64,000 nucleotides of DNA from a virus. Below are positions 54,478 through 63,293 of this stretch, piece by piece. The notes under the pieces are model-generated. The model was not told where the DNA came from. It saw only the letters and a program-made list of their open reading frames with translations, and did not search any database. Numbering within the stretch: the first letter of the stretch is position 1; each line of letters opens with the position of its first letter. The stretch covers positions 25,757-89,756 of the IMG/VR virus record IMGVR_UViG_3300029309_000008; one strand, written 5' to 3'. Made by a program: the position numbers and the translations under genes.

Positions 54478-56505
54478 TTATTTTGCTTCATACCATGATG
54501 TGCCAATATTGGCTTCTGCCCCCATCTCCACTAATCCACTACTAAGGTAGTAATTTCCCCCATCTATCATACACTTTTCTAGAATTTTTCCATATTCGTC
54601 TGCTAAACTTGAGTCTACCTCAAGCACAAATTCATCGTGGGGTATATTGCATATTTTAACTTTTCCAAAGTGGTTATGTTTAACAATGTGTTCAAAAAGT
54701 AAAGAAGCTGCTCTTTTTGTTTGGTGAGCAGAGGTAGCTTGAACAGGATTGTTTAAAGACAACCTGAAGTACTTACCTCTTCTAGAAAAGTATTTAGAAA
54801 GCTTTGGTCTTACTTTTTCATAGTGTTCTAGAGAGGCAGCGTTTGTTACTTTGAATTCTTCGCCTTTCTCTTCTGCTTCAATTCTAAGTTTAGCCTGTTC
54901 TTTGCCTTCTTTGTATTTGACCCAAAACTCTGAGTCTTTACTTTCCATCCATTGATGCAACCCTTCGAACTCATCATAAAATGGTAGTGCAAGTTTAAAG
55001 CCATCAGCAGACTCTATGTAACCTAATGACATTGCCTCGGCTAGTTTTCTTTCTCCCCATTCATAAACTCCTGGATGCAGTTCTCTGTATAACTTTTCAA
55101 GGTTCTCTCCCTCTTCTACTGGTATATTAAGGCTTTTAGCCGCTGTAAAGCCTGTGCCGCCATACGAAAAACAAAAGCGGGGTGCCTTTGAGAATTGCCT
55201 TTTATCTTTATGGTTGTTTTTAATTTCATCGTCAGTTAATTCTTTTAGTTCAGGAAATATGAGTCTTGCAAATGCAGAGTGTAAATCATCTCCATTTTTA
55301 ATTGATGCAATCATAACTGCATCTTTGTGAAGGTCGGCTCCTACCACATTCTCTTGACCTTCGTAGTCAGCTACAACCATTTTGTATCCCTGCTTTGCTA
55401 CAAAGCATTCCCTTGTTCGCTGGTTTGCGGGGAAGTTGAGTATGTTAACTCCTCCCCTCCTTGTTGAAATACGTGCTGTATCTAACACAGGATTAAAGTC
55501 TGTGTATATCCTACCATCATCTATTTTATCTAATATATTTTCTCCATAGGTGCTTACATCGTGCTCTGCTTGCTTGTATCTTAACCATATCTCTACAAAA
55601 GGATGGTTACTTTTTTTAAGCACATCTTTGTTTAACGTTCTTTTATCGGGGTGGTCATCAGCATCTCTCAATTCTATTTCAAATGCCTCAAATACAGGAA
55701 TCATTTGTTGTTGAGATGTCAGCATAGGTATAATACGTTTAGACTTATCGAACATATCTATTTGTATGTCTCTAAACTTAGGGAGGTTGTCATATACATA
55801 CTCTACCACTTCTCTACTTGCTTCTTGTAAAACAAGTTTATCTTTTTCTATTTTATCTTTCCACTTATCGAGTGAGACAGGCATACCACATTGCTCCATA
55901 TAAGCAAGTGCTTTTATATATCTACAATGAAGCTTGAACGTGCCCACCGACTTGGCTTCTTTTAGTTTTCGACCTAACTCCTTTACAAGTTCTAAAACTT
56001 TGTCAACATCATTAAATGCATATTGGATAGCTCTATGGTTGGATAGTTGAGTTTTAGCAATGTTTTTCTGCTCTGATTTATCATAATCTAGTCCTAACTC
56101 TCTGTCCATTACAAATGCAAATCCATGTCTAGAAACTCTACCATTACCGTTGTAAAGTATTTTACTCGCTATAAAGGTGTCGTAAACATTTTCAGGAACA
56201 AAATTATGCTTGTAGAGCCACCCTAAGTCGAATGTAAGGTTATGACCTACTAATGTTTTTCCTTTTAGGTAAGGTGCAACTTCTTCGAAAGTTAGCTCAC
56301 CTCCTAGTTGCTGAAAGTCAATAATATAATTATTATCGCCTGTTCCTATCTGAACACAAAACATATGTCCTTTTCTAGGGGATAGTGAAGTAGTCTCTGA
56401 GTCAAAGGCTATGACATCAGGTAATACCATATCATCTAAAGAACAATAGTTATAGTTCCCTATCTTTTCAAAGAAAGGTTTGTTATTTGTTATGATATAG
56501 TTCAT
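54478..56505 (-). CDS. polA: DNA polymerase, family A (PolI-like) with 3'-5' exonuclease
   Basis: This is a 675-residue protein. The exonuclease domain has ExoI FDSET (Asp35, Glu37), ExoII LVGHNLTFD and ExoIII YAFNDVD. The polymerase domain has motif A VADYEGQENVV, whose Asp and the Glu of the 'DYSQIELR' block are kept although the middle is divergent. Motif B (O-helix) is RQFSKAPRFCFSYGG, and motif C is IPHDEF with the catalytic HDE. The 5'-nuclease domain is absent, as in most phage family A replicases. It is probably the phage replicative polymerase. The start overlaps the 78-aa gene by four bases (ATGA). Confidence 0.9.
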   Translation of the reverse strand: MNYIITNNKPFFEKIGNYNYCSLDDMVLPDVIAFDSETTSLSPRKGHMFCVQIGTGDNNYIIDFQQLGGELTFEEVAPYLKGKTLVGHNLTFDLGWLYKHNFVPENVYDTFIASKILYNGNGRVSRHGFAFVMDRELGLDYDKSEQKNIAKTQLSNHRAIQYAFNDVDKVLELVKELGRKLKEAKSVGTFKLHCRYIKALAYMEQCGMPVSLDKWKDKIEKDKLVLQEASREVVEYVYDNLPKFRDIQIDMFDKSKRIIPMLTSQQQMIPVFEAFEIELRDADDHPDKRTLNKDVLKKSNHPFVEIWLRYKQAEHDVSTYGENILDKIDDGRIYTDFNPVLDTARISTRRGGVNILNFPANQRTRECFVAKQGYKMVVADYEGQENVVGADLHKDAVMIASIKNGDDLHSAFARLIFPELKELTDDEIKNNHKDKRQFSKAPRFCFSYGGTGFTAAKSLNIPVEEGENLEKLYRELHPGVYEWGERKLAEAMSLGYIESADGFKLALPFYDEFEGLHQWMESKDSEFWVKYKEGKEQAKLRIEAEEKGEEFKVTNAASLEHYEKVRPKLSKYFSRRGKYFRLSLNNPVQATSAHQTKRAASLLFEHIVKHNHFGKVKICNIPHDEFVLEVDSSLADEYGKILEKCMIDGGNYYLSSGLVEMGAEANIGTSWYEAK

Positions 56506-56738
56506 TCTTCTAAATATTCATCATCAGGGGTTAAGCATTCCCCTTTTACAAATATAGACTTAGATAACATAGATTCCAAATTCATTAATTCACCTTCCTC
56601 CAGACCATACACTTCTAATACTGGCGGCACGCTACCTGTAGTAAGCATAGAAGCCATTCTAATAAGTTCATCCTCTTCGCAAACAAGTTTATCATTAATA
56701 TATAATTGACAGTCTTTTAATATTATTTTATTGGTCAT
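56502..56738 (-). CDS. hypothetical 78-aa acidic protein between helicase and polymerase
   Basis: This acidic protein has a beta-hairpin-like N-terminus (KIILKDCQLYINDKLVC) and a helical, Glu/Leu-rich centre, ending DDEYLEE. It has no recognisable domain. Its ATGA overlap with the polymerase gene and 2-base gap to the helicase gene put it firmly in the replication operon, perhaps as a small accessory subunit. That role is only suggested by position. Confidence 0.65.
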   Translation of the reverse strand: MTNKIILKDCQLYINDKLVCEEDELIRMASMLTTGSVPPVLEVYGLEEGELMNLESMLSKSIFVKGECLTPDDEYLEE

Positions 56739-56740
56739 TT

Positions 56741-58156
56741 TTAATTATTTAAATTAATTAAGTTAATTGTTTTGAGATATTTTATTACTATATCTTTTGT
56801 TTCTTTTGCCGTTAATGTTGTTGGGTCAAAATCTTTGGATGCTATCCAGTTTAAATATTGAGGGTTTTGAGTGTAAATACTAGCAACACTTTTATTTTTG
56901 TACTTACCAAACGATATTTTAAAAGTTCCATAGTCTCCTCTGTTTGTAGATAGTTTTTGAAAGTTACTTTGCTTCTGTATCAGCTCTCTTTTAGTAATCT
57001 TTAATGCATCTGCCATAGGCACGCTACTAATCAATTTATCGTCTGCAAACATTCCCCAACCAAAACCTTTTACATCTTCAAAGTTAATGTTTTCTACTTT
57101 ACCAAACTTGTGAGAGTTTCCTGCTAAATCAATTATCTTGCAATTTTCTTTTCCTTCTGCGATGCGACAACCTCTACCTACTTGTTGGTAATAGATAGCT
57201 AAAGAAGCTGTAGGTCGAGTGGTTATGATTGCATCTAATTCAGGATGGTCAAACCCTACTGCAAACAAGTTACAATTAAATAAAACTTTTATGTTACCTG
57301 CCTTGAAGTCTTTTACTATCCTTTCCCTATCCTTTTTCTTTGTTTCTGCACTAGCCCACTCGCTGTCATCTACGATACTAGCTAATTCCTTTGCCTCTTC
57401 TACCGAGGGTACAAAAACTAATATTGATTTTCTGTTTTCTTTCCTTAACTCTCGTATCTCATTTACTAGGTTACCTCTAGTATTATTTAGTGTGTACATC
57501 CTACTTATGGAATCTTGGGTAAACTCTGAACCCGAAGAATTCATACGCAACATAGAAGTGTCTACATACCTATTTTCATAGAGAAGCTTACTCCAATAGT
57601 CTCTATTTACTAATTCTTTTATTTGTGTAACGTGTATGATGCGTTTGAAAAAAGAGTCTTTTGCTCTTACCATCATCTTGAGAACTGTACCTATCATTAA
57701 TGATTTCAAGTATATAGGTGTGGCAGTAAGACCTATTACTTTTTTAGGGTTGATTGCTCTAATGCTTTTATGTATGTTCCCACCGACTTTTGTCCCTAAA
57801 TGACACTCGTCAACGATTACATATTTGATGTGTCTAAATTGGTCTATAGAGTTCTTAACACTACCTGGTGTAGCGAAAACTACATTGCTTACTTCTTTTA
57901 ATCCAAGTGATGCACTAAATATAGATGCCTCTAGGCCATATGAAGTGTACTTTTCATAATTTTGTTCTAGCAATTCTTTTGAGGGCTGTAGACACAATAC
58001 AGGCTCGTTAAGTATCCTCGCTAAATTAGCAACAATGAGGCTCTTACCTGCTCCCGTTGGGGCTACCACAATACCATTTTTAGCACTGCTGTTTCTTATG
58101 AAGTCAATACAATCGTTTACTGCCCTTTGTTGGTAGTCTCTGAGTTTGTAAGCCAT
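56741..58156 (-). CDS. superfamily 2 DEAD/DEAH-type DNA helicase
   Basis: This is a 471-residue protein. The Q-region RDYQQRAVND leads, followed by Walker A APTGAGKS, motif Ia-type LCLQPSKELLEQN, motif II VDECH and motif III LTATP. Motif V lies near LFNCNLFAVGFDHPELD and motif VI is QQVGRGCR. This full set of SF2 motifs resembles UvsW/RadD-type phage helicases used in replication, recombination or repair. The C-terminal 70 residues (GDYGTFKISFGKYKN, SIYTQNPQYLNWI) look like a small extra domain, similar to 'FGKYKG..' modules seen in exonuclease-type proteins. It overlaps the HNH-type gene by 40 bases. Confidence 0.85.
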   Translation of the reverse strand: MAYKLRDYQQRAVNDCIDFIRNSSAKNGIVVAPTGAGKSLIVANLARILNEPVLCLQPSKELLEQNYEKYTSYGLEASIFSASLGLKEVSNVVFATPGSVKNSIDQFRHIKYVIVDECHLGTKVGGNIHKSIRAINPKKVIGLTATPIYLKSLMIGTVLKMMVRAKDSFFKRIIHVTQIKELVNRDYWSKLLYENRYVDTSMLRMNSSGSEFTQDSISRMYTLNNTRGNLVNEIRELRKENRKSILVFVPSVEEAKELASIVDDSEWASAETKKKDRERIVKDFKAGNIKVLFNCNLFAVGFDHPELDAIITTRPTASLAIYYQQVGRGCRIAEGKENCKIIDLAGNSHKFGKVENINFEDVKGFGWGMFADDKLISSVPMADALKITKRELIQKQSNFQKLSTNRGDYGTFKISFGKYKNKSVASIYTQNPQYLNWIASKDFDPTTLTAKETKDIVIKYLKTINLINLNN

Positions 58157-58647
58157 TCTTCTAATTTAGTTTTTAAAATCCCATTCTCTTCTACTAAAGA
58201 TATAACTTTTTTCATTCTAGCAAAACTTTTTGGAAATTCTTTTTCTAGTCTATCAAAATTGTTTGTATCCACAAGTTTATCGAATCTTGTGTGTGCATCC
58301 CAAGATAAATAAACCACATTATCACTGTGGTCCTCTACGGAGCGATACTTTCTTTTAGGGAATAGGTGTGCAATGTTTAGTCTAGAAGGCGTGTAGATAT
58401 GTTCTCCTGTTTCATAACAAAATGGGTGTTGGGAAAGAAACTCTATGTGAGCATAAAAGAATTTATTTAACTTATCTTTTCTTTCTGTATCCATCTTGAA
58501 CGATTTTTTTATAGGTGTCTTTCGAGTCATCATAGTCTCTTCACCCTGATTCCGTCTCTGCATCTCTCTGCAGGGAGGACATAAGCCTTTGCTTCTGACA
58601 GGCACTTCTGCACCACATTCTTTACAAGGATATAACTTACGTTCCAT
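58117..58647 (-). CDS. zinc-ribbon plus HNH-like nuclease (NinG/Rap-like layout)
   Basis: This is a 176-residue protein. The N-terminal zinc ribbon (CKECG, CPPC) is followed by a basic linker. An HNH-like core follows: CYETGEH, then NIAHLFPKRKYRSVEDHSDNVV, then DAHTRFDKL, with candidate metal ligands His in IAHLF and in DAHTRFD. Zinc ribbon plus HNH is the layout of phage NinG/Rap recombination nucleases, though identity is not proven. I start it at the ATG at 58647, which overlaps the preceding stop in a TAATG arrangement; a longer frame to 58665 exists but would overlap the SET gene. Confidence 0.65.
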   Translation of the reverse strand: MERKLYPCKECGAEVPVRSKGLCPPCREMQRRNQGEETMMTRKTPIKKSFKMDTERKDKLNKFFYAHIEFLSQHPFCYETGEHIYTPSRLNIAHLFPKRKYRSVEDHSDNVVYLSWDAHTRFDKLVDTNNFDRLEKEFPKSFARMKKVISLVEENGILKTKLEEWLTNSETTNKGQ

Positions 58648-59003
58648 TATATCATATCTGCACACGCACCTTTAGTATCAAAATCTGTATCTCCACATAC
58701 ATTATAAAGGGTATACTTTAAAGTAAGTTCTTCTCCTACTTTTACATCTCGTATAGTTCTAACATATTTTAAATCTCCTTCTTCGACCAATATTAAGTTA
58801 GGGTCATCGTTATGGTTAATAAAACCACCGAGGGGAGTTCTAATATAGTTATTCTGAAATCTCTCATCATGCTTGTGAGATACACCTAATACTAGCCCTT
58901 TCTCTATTGGTTTAGTAGCAAATAAACCAAGTCCATGTATGCAGGAGTCTTTCACTGTAAGTCCTGTCATTAGTGGCGTATAAAAATCATGCTTTCCTAT
59001 CAT
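58647..59003 (-). CDS. SET-domain protein (putative protein lysine methyltransferase)
   Basis: This 118-residue protein covers a compact SET core. HGLGLFATKPIEKG at 23-36 is the 'G.G.FA...I..G' motif. FINHNDDPN at 61-69 is the 'NH...PN' S-adenosylmethionine/knot motif. GEELTLKYTLY at 90-100 is the 'GEELT.DY' motif, with Tyr97 as catalytic-site candidate. The post-SET cysteines are reduced to CGDTD and GAC. It could methylate host or phage proteins using S-adenosylmethionine. It lies directly downstream of the AdoMet decarboxylase gene, so two AdoMet-consuming enzymes are adjacent. Confidence 0.8.
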   Translation of the reverse strand: MIGKHDFYTPLMTGLTVKDSCIHGLGLFATKPIEKGLVLGVSHKHDERFQNNYIRTPLGGFINHNDDPNLILVEEGDLKYVRTIRDVKVGEELTLKYTLYNVCGDTDFDTKGACADMI

Positions 59004-59009
59004 TATTAT

Positions 59010-59381
59010 TTATTTTAATTGACTTCCTCTAATTAGAATCGTGACATCTTTCGACTTAGAGTTAAATACAGTAGAAATATGTTTTACTACTTGCTCATGG
59101 TCAAAAGTATTGCACGAATATACATCAGCAGAAAAATATCCTCTTTCAGGAAATGAATGAAATGTAAAATGGCTCTCCATAAAAATAATACCTCCCGTGA
59201 CCCCAGTGCTTTTTTTATCAATCATGGATTCATCAACTTCATAGATTAGTGTATCAGACAGTGGTCTAAGCCCAATCATATTGGTAACTGTTAGTAATGT
59301 ATCCTTTATTAGCTCAATGTCCCACAAAGAGTCATAATCGCACCCATACGCATCCAATATCAAATGTTTACCATTTTTCAT
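59010..59381 (-). CDS. speD: S-adenosylmethionine decarboxylase proenzyme (SpeD/SpeH type)
   Basis: This is a 123-residue protein matching the length of the short bacterial/archaeal class. The ESH site at 69-71 supplies the self-cleavage point. Ser70 would become the pyruvoyl group, His75 the processing residue and Cys90 (VYSC) the proton donor. These correspond to Ser63, His68 and Cys83 of the Thermotoga enzyme with a constant offset of 7. FPERGYFSADVY matches the family strand. It produces decarboxylated AdoMet for spermidine synthesis. Phage-encoded speD is known from marine cyanophages, but a polyamine propyltransferase is not seen here. Confidence 0.85.
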   Translation of the reverse strand: MKNGKHLILDAYGCDYDSLWDIELIKDTLLTVTNMIGLRPLSDTLIYEVDESMIDKKSTGVTGGIIFMESHFTFHSFPERGYFSADVYSCNTFDHEQVVKHISTVFNSKSKDVTILIRGSQLK

Positions 59382-59392
59382 ATTTATCTAAT

Positions 59393-60052
59393 TTAATCTT
59401 CTATTTCATCAATGCCATACATATATCTGTCACTATCTTCTGTAATCCATTTTTCATACCCTTCGGCATTAAAAGTTTGTGTACACACTTTATAGTCAGG
59501 CCTCTCAGGAAAATCTTTAGTGGTAAATGATGGCTCAATCCACCTCACTCTATTGTTAGGTTGCAACGCAATATTACCATTATGTAAAAGGATAATGTGA
59601 TGTGACTTATGCTCGTGAGGAGTCTCACTCAATGTAAGGTCTGAATTTTCATTAGTATCTCCTGCCCACTGTATAGTGGCGAAATACTCACCATCATACC
59701 ACATTTTATCCTTTAAAAAAGCTGATGCAGTCACACTACCTAAATAGTTAAGTTGTACCAAAGAGAAATTCTTACTAAAAGAATTCCAAAGACAAAGATG
59801 GTCAAATGCCATAGCAGGAGCTTCGGCAGGGTCTATCTCCTTATCAAACACCACGAATGCAGAGCAAGGTAACTTGTCTCTCATCACACCATTCTCCAAT
59901 AACACTTGGAATAGTGGCACTTGTCCAGGTAAACATTTAACAGATACCATTCGACCTTTGTCAAACTCTCCATGATGTTCGTCCATATCATATAAGTATT
60001 CTCTTCTTACCCACACATCAAGAGGTGGGAAACTTGTTTCTATATAAGCCAT
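59393..60052 (-). CDS. conserved phage protein of unknown function (marine-phage type)
   Basis: This is a 219-residue protein. The opening IETSFPPLDVWVRREYLYD, followed by HGEF and later HHIILLHNGNIALQPNNR with WIEPSFT, matches a conserved hypothetical protein I recall from marine T4-like and other phages. It is soluble and His/Asp/Trp-rich with beta-rich character and no named domain. It lies between the ribonucleotide reductase and speD genes, so it may belong to a metabolic subset. No enzymatic function can be given. Confidence 0.65.
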   Translation of the reverse strand: MAYIETSFPPLDVWVRREYLYDMDEHHGEFDKGRMVSVKCLPGQVPLFQVLLENGVMRDKLPCSAFVVFDKEIDPAEAPAMAFDHLCLWNSFSKNFSLVQLNYLGSVTASAFLKDKMWYDGEYFATIQWAGDTNENSDLTLSETPHEHKSHHIILLHNGNIALQPNNRVRWIEPSFTTKDFPERPDYKVCTQTFNAEGYEKWITEDSDRYMYGIDEIED

Positions 60053-60083
60053 ATTTAGTTATTTTTAATTTTATTATTTATAG

Positions 60084-62231
60084 TTAACTGTTACATCCAA
60101 AACACTCGTATTGAGAGTCTTTTGGTTTTTCTTTACTCACTCCTGCTAATTTAGCATTATTTTCAATTTTAGACTTAGTTCTAGTGTAATAAACTCCTGT
60201 CTTTAATCCTACCTTCCAAGCGTACATCAATGCACTTGATATCTTAGAATATTTTGCATCTTTGTGGTACACATTCATTGACTGACTTTGGTCCACGTAC
60301 ATATTTCTAACAGATGCTAAATCAAGTAGAGTCTTCTGAGATATCTCCCACACATCTTTGTATCGGTATCTCACATCTTCAGGTATCTCTACGATGTTTT
60401 GGATAGAGCCACCATTGGCAATAATCTTATCCATCATTTCTTGATTCCACAAACTTAAATCATCTAATTCGCTTACAAGATATTTGTTAATCACAGTAAA
60501 CTCACCTTGACCAACTCTCCTTGTAAACAAGTTACTTGTCACGGGCTCAAAGCTTTCGAACACTCCAAGTAAAATAGAAGAACTTGCTGTAGGCATGAGT
60601 CCTAAGAATAGAGAGTTACGAACTTTGATAGGCTCTCTCTGAGAAAGGGCTATCACTCTGCCTGTTGTTTTACTTGTGTACTTAATACCTTTGCTGTAAG
60701 GGCTCCCTTCCCAAGCAGGATACACGCCTTCTTCCTCAGCCATCTTCTGACTCTCTTGCACAGCAGACTCATACATAGTTCCAAATATTTTGTGTTGCCA
60801 CTCGACTGCTTCTTCTGATTCAAAACTAATTTTTTTCTTTGCGAAAAAGTCTGCCATTCCTGCCACACCGATAGCCAATGCTCTTTGGTCCTCTCCTGCG
60901 TTCCTGCTCCAATCATCAGACCACTTGTTGTTGTCTATGACTCTGTTAAGCATTCTAGTTAGAACCTTGACACTATGCTTGATAGTCTTCTCACTCTCAT
61001 GCTCAGACAAGTTAACCGAACCTAGCGTACATTGTGGCGTGTAGGAAGGCTTTGATGCTTCCATAATTTCGATACACAAATTACTTTGTTTAATTACACC
61101 GATATTGCTCTGCATATTTTTTCTGTTGGCATTGTCCTTGAAGAACACGTAAGGTCTACCCGACTCTACTTGAGACTTGATTATTAAGTCCCAAATTTTC
61201 TTAGGTGATATTTCGTACCCAATACCGAGGTCAACTGCCTTCTGATATTCTGCTTCAAACTCCTCACCCCAAAGGTCTTCAAAGGGACGTAACCCATTGT
61301 CTTTCAACACTTTAGGACAGAACAAATGCCAAGATTCATTGCTCAACAATTTATTCATAAATAAATCGTTAATAGTTACAGACAAGAATAAGTCTCTTGT
61401 TCTAAGTTCTTCTTGACCTACAGGAAGAGTGAGTTCCAAGAAGTCCATAATATCTCTGTGCCAAACCGATAGGTATAATGCACAAGAACCTGAACGAGTA
61501 CCTTGCTTGTAGAAACGCATCTTGGACTGAACCATATCAGCAAAGCGTACAATCCCTCCTGCCTTTGCACTAAAAGAAGTCACATCTGATTTCTTACTTC
61601 TCAAGTTATCTATCATAAGACCAATACCTGCACCTTCCTTCGAAGCGTAAGCTATTTTAGTTAAAGTGTTTTCGATACCATCAATGCTGTCTTCCTGCAA
61701 GTGAGTAAGGTTACACGATATCATTCCGTTTCTACCTTCGATACCTGCATTGGTATAGATAGGCGTGGCACAGTTGATTCGCTTAGTCTTCAACTCATCT
61801 GCAAATAATTTATATTCCTTCTTGTCTTTTGCCAAGTGTTTAGCCACTCTTTCATACATACAAGAGGGTAATTCTGATGGAGAGCCATCAACTTTCTTAG
61901 AATACTTCTTCAAGAAAGTGATAGCACCAAAAAAATCGTATGTCTCATCAACAGGTTGAAGAGGCTTATCGATTAATTTAGATAATCTACTAAGTAGCAA
62001 TCTGCCTCCAAGCAAACTATAGTCAGGGTGTGTAGTTACCATATCAGCAGATGAAAAGGCAATCAGTTCATCCAAATCAGTAGTGGTCATCCCATCCTTG
62101 ATAGATGGGATAACCTTTTGAAACAACTCGTGAGGATTGACTTTTAATCCCTGAGAACGATTCTTAATTCTATTTAAAATTTTATTTGGAAGAAACTGTT
62201 GACTACTTCCGTCTCTCTTGGTAATCCTCAT
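60084..62231 (-). CDS. nrdA: class I ribonucleoside-diphosphate reductase alpha subunit
   Basis: This is a 715-residue protein. It has an N-terminal ATP-cone (ITKRDGSSQQF, residues 1-80) and the active-site loop NLCIEIMEASKP, with Asn384, Cys386 and Glu388 as the radical-chemistry residues. ISCNLTHL carries the first redox cysteine region. A C-terminal pair CFGC that shuttles electrons from thioredoxin/glutaredoxin completes the set. It reduces ribonucleotides to deoxyribonucleotides with NrdB. The gene starts one base after the nrdB stop. Completeness of motifs suggests an active enzyme. Confidence 0.93.
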   Translation of the reverse strand: MRITKRDGSSQQFLPNKILNRIKNRSQGLKVNPHELFQKVIPSIKDGMTTTDLDELIAFSSADMVTTHPDYSLLGGRLLLSRLSKLIDKPLQPVDETYDFFGAITFLKKYSKKVDGSPSELPSCMYERVAKHLAKDKKEYKLFADELKTKRINCATPIYTNAGIEGRNGMISCNLTHLQEDSIDGIENTLTKIAYASKEGAGIGLMIDNLRSKKSDVTSFSAKAGGIVRFADMVQSKMRFYKQGTRSGSCALYLSVWHRDIMDFLELTLPVGQEELRTRDLFLSVTINDLFMNKLLSNESWHLFCPKVLKDNGLRPFEDLWGEEFEAEYQKAVDLGIGYEISPKKIWDLIIKSQVESGRPYVFFKDNANRKNMQSNIGVIKQSNLCIEIMEASKPSYTPQCTLGSVNLSEHESEKTIKHSVKVLTRMLNRVIDNNKWSDDWSRNAGEDQRALAIGVAGMADFFAKKKISFESEEAVEWQHKIFGTMYESAVQESQKMAEEEGVYPAWEGSPYSKGIKYTSKTTGRVIALSQREPIKVRNSLFLGLMPTASSSILLGVFESFEPVTSNLFTRRVGQGEFTVINKYLVSELDDLSLWNQEMMDKIIANGGSIQNIVEIPEDVRYRYKDVWEISQKTLLDLASVRNMYVDQSQSMNVYHKDAKYSKISSALMYAWKVGLKTGVYYTRTKSKIENNAKLAGVSKEKPKDSQYECFGCNS

Positions 62232-62232
62232 C

Positions 62233-63186
62233 TTAAAACTCGTCTGTGAACATACCTTCAGTAGTAGTAGGAATGTCTACTCTAGTGTACTGACCTGTTC
62301 TTTGTTCAAAGAAATTGTTTTTCGCTGATAACCCGATACGAGCCATGTAGTCAAGTGGGTTTCTAACATTAAAATATTTACCACAACCGAAGTCTTCTAA
62401 GACGATGTCAGTAACGTACTTAACATACTCCAGCATCTCTTCCTTTGTAAGACCTTGTAAGCCGTTAGGCATACTATCTAAAACAAACTTCTGCTCTACA
62501 TCGAAACACTCAAGAATGATTTTCTGAATTTCGTGGGTAGAAATTTTGTACTCATCCTTGATGTAGTTGTTGTATAGGTACTGAGCAAATTCATAATGCA
62601 AGGATTCATCTCTAAGGATTAATTCGTTCATAGAACCCAAGCCATTCATTTTGTTACGTGACCTATACCAAAACACTCCTGCAAACACAGAGGAGAAAGC
62701 AATACCCTCCACACAAGCAAATGCTACAAGTCGGTGAGCAAATGATGGATGGTCAATCCACTTCTCTGCCCAAGAAGCCTTGTCCTTTACTGCTTGGTTG
62801 GTAGACATTGAATTAAATAAATCGTTTCTTTCTTGGTTATCTTTTATGTATGTATCAATAAGGAGAGAGTAACCGTTGGCGTGTACTTGTTCAATAAAGG
62901 TCTGATGCCCATAAAAATACTGAGCCTCAAGTAAATCTACCTCATTCATAAAGTTGGTAGCCAAGTTGTCTATCACAAGACCATCAGATATAGCAAAGAA
63001 TGCAAGGATGTTTTTCAAGTAACTTTTTTCATCTTCTGACAACGCATCGAAGTCATCAGAACTCAAGTCAACTTCCTCAGCAACCCACGTTTGCTTTTCT
63101 GCTTTTTTATAATAATCCCACAAATCAGTATGGGACAATGGGAAAATAGAATACCTCTTCCCTAAATCCTTAGAGTTTAAATACAT
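62233..63186 (-). CDS. nrdB: class I ribonucleoside-diphosphate reductase beta subunit
   Basis: This is a 317-residue protein. The metal-site carboxylates and histidines appear in order: LSEDEKSYLKNI, EAQYFYGHQTFIEQVH, ACVEGIAFS and RDESLHYEFA. The candidate radical Tyr lies in NGYSLLIDTY. This arrangement is that of the class I small subunit, which generates the radical passed to NrdA. It is the first gene after a terminator, with a TAATTTTG promoter-like element 14 bases before the ATG, so the nrd genes may form their own transcription unit. Confidence 0.92.
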   Translation of the reverse strand: MYLNSKDLGKRYSIFPLSHTDLWDYYKKAEKQTWVAEEVDLSSDDFDALSEDEKSYLKNILAFFAISDGLVIDNLATNFMNEVDLLEAQYFYGHQTFIEQVHANGYSLLIDTYIKDNQERNDLFNSMSTNQAVKDKASWAEKWIDHPSFAHRLVAFACVEGIAFSSVFAGVFWYRSRNKMNGLGSMNELILRDESLHYEFAQYLYNNYIKDEYKISTHEIQKIILECFDVEQKFVLDSMPNGLQGLTKEEMLEYVKYVTDIVLEDFGCGKYFNVRNPLDYMARIGLSAKNNFFEQRTGQYTRVDIPTTTEGMFTDEF

Positions 63187-63199
63187 AGTTTAAGTTTAA

Positions 63200-63207
63200 C
63201 AAAATTA
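63200..63207 (-). promoter_or_regulatory. candidate -7 promoter element (TAATTTTG) for nrdBA
   Basis: The minus strand reads TAATTTTG, fitting TAnnTTTG, between the terminator hairpin and the nrdB ATG. No convincing TTTG lies at the expected -33 distance, which falls inside the hairpin, so confidence is modest. Confidence 0.35.
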
Positions 63208-63237
63208 GATAAAAAACCCACCGAAAATTCGATGGGT
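63208..63237 (-). terminator. rho-independent terminator upstream of nrdB
   Basis: On the minus strand ACCCATCGAA pairs with TTCGGTGGGT (10 bp, one G-T wobble) and is followed by TTTTTTA. It ends the transcript carrying the two SSB-tail genes. A smaller hairpin (GTTTTC/GAAAAC, 63268-63285) lies just before it. Confidence 0.8.
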
Positions 63238-63293
63238 AAAGAGATGTAAGGTAATAATTACAAATTAGTTTTCCAAATTGAAAACAATTGTAA

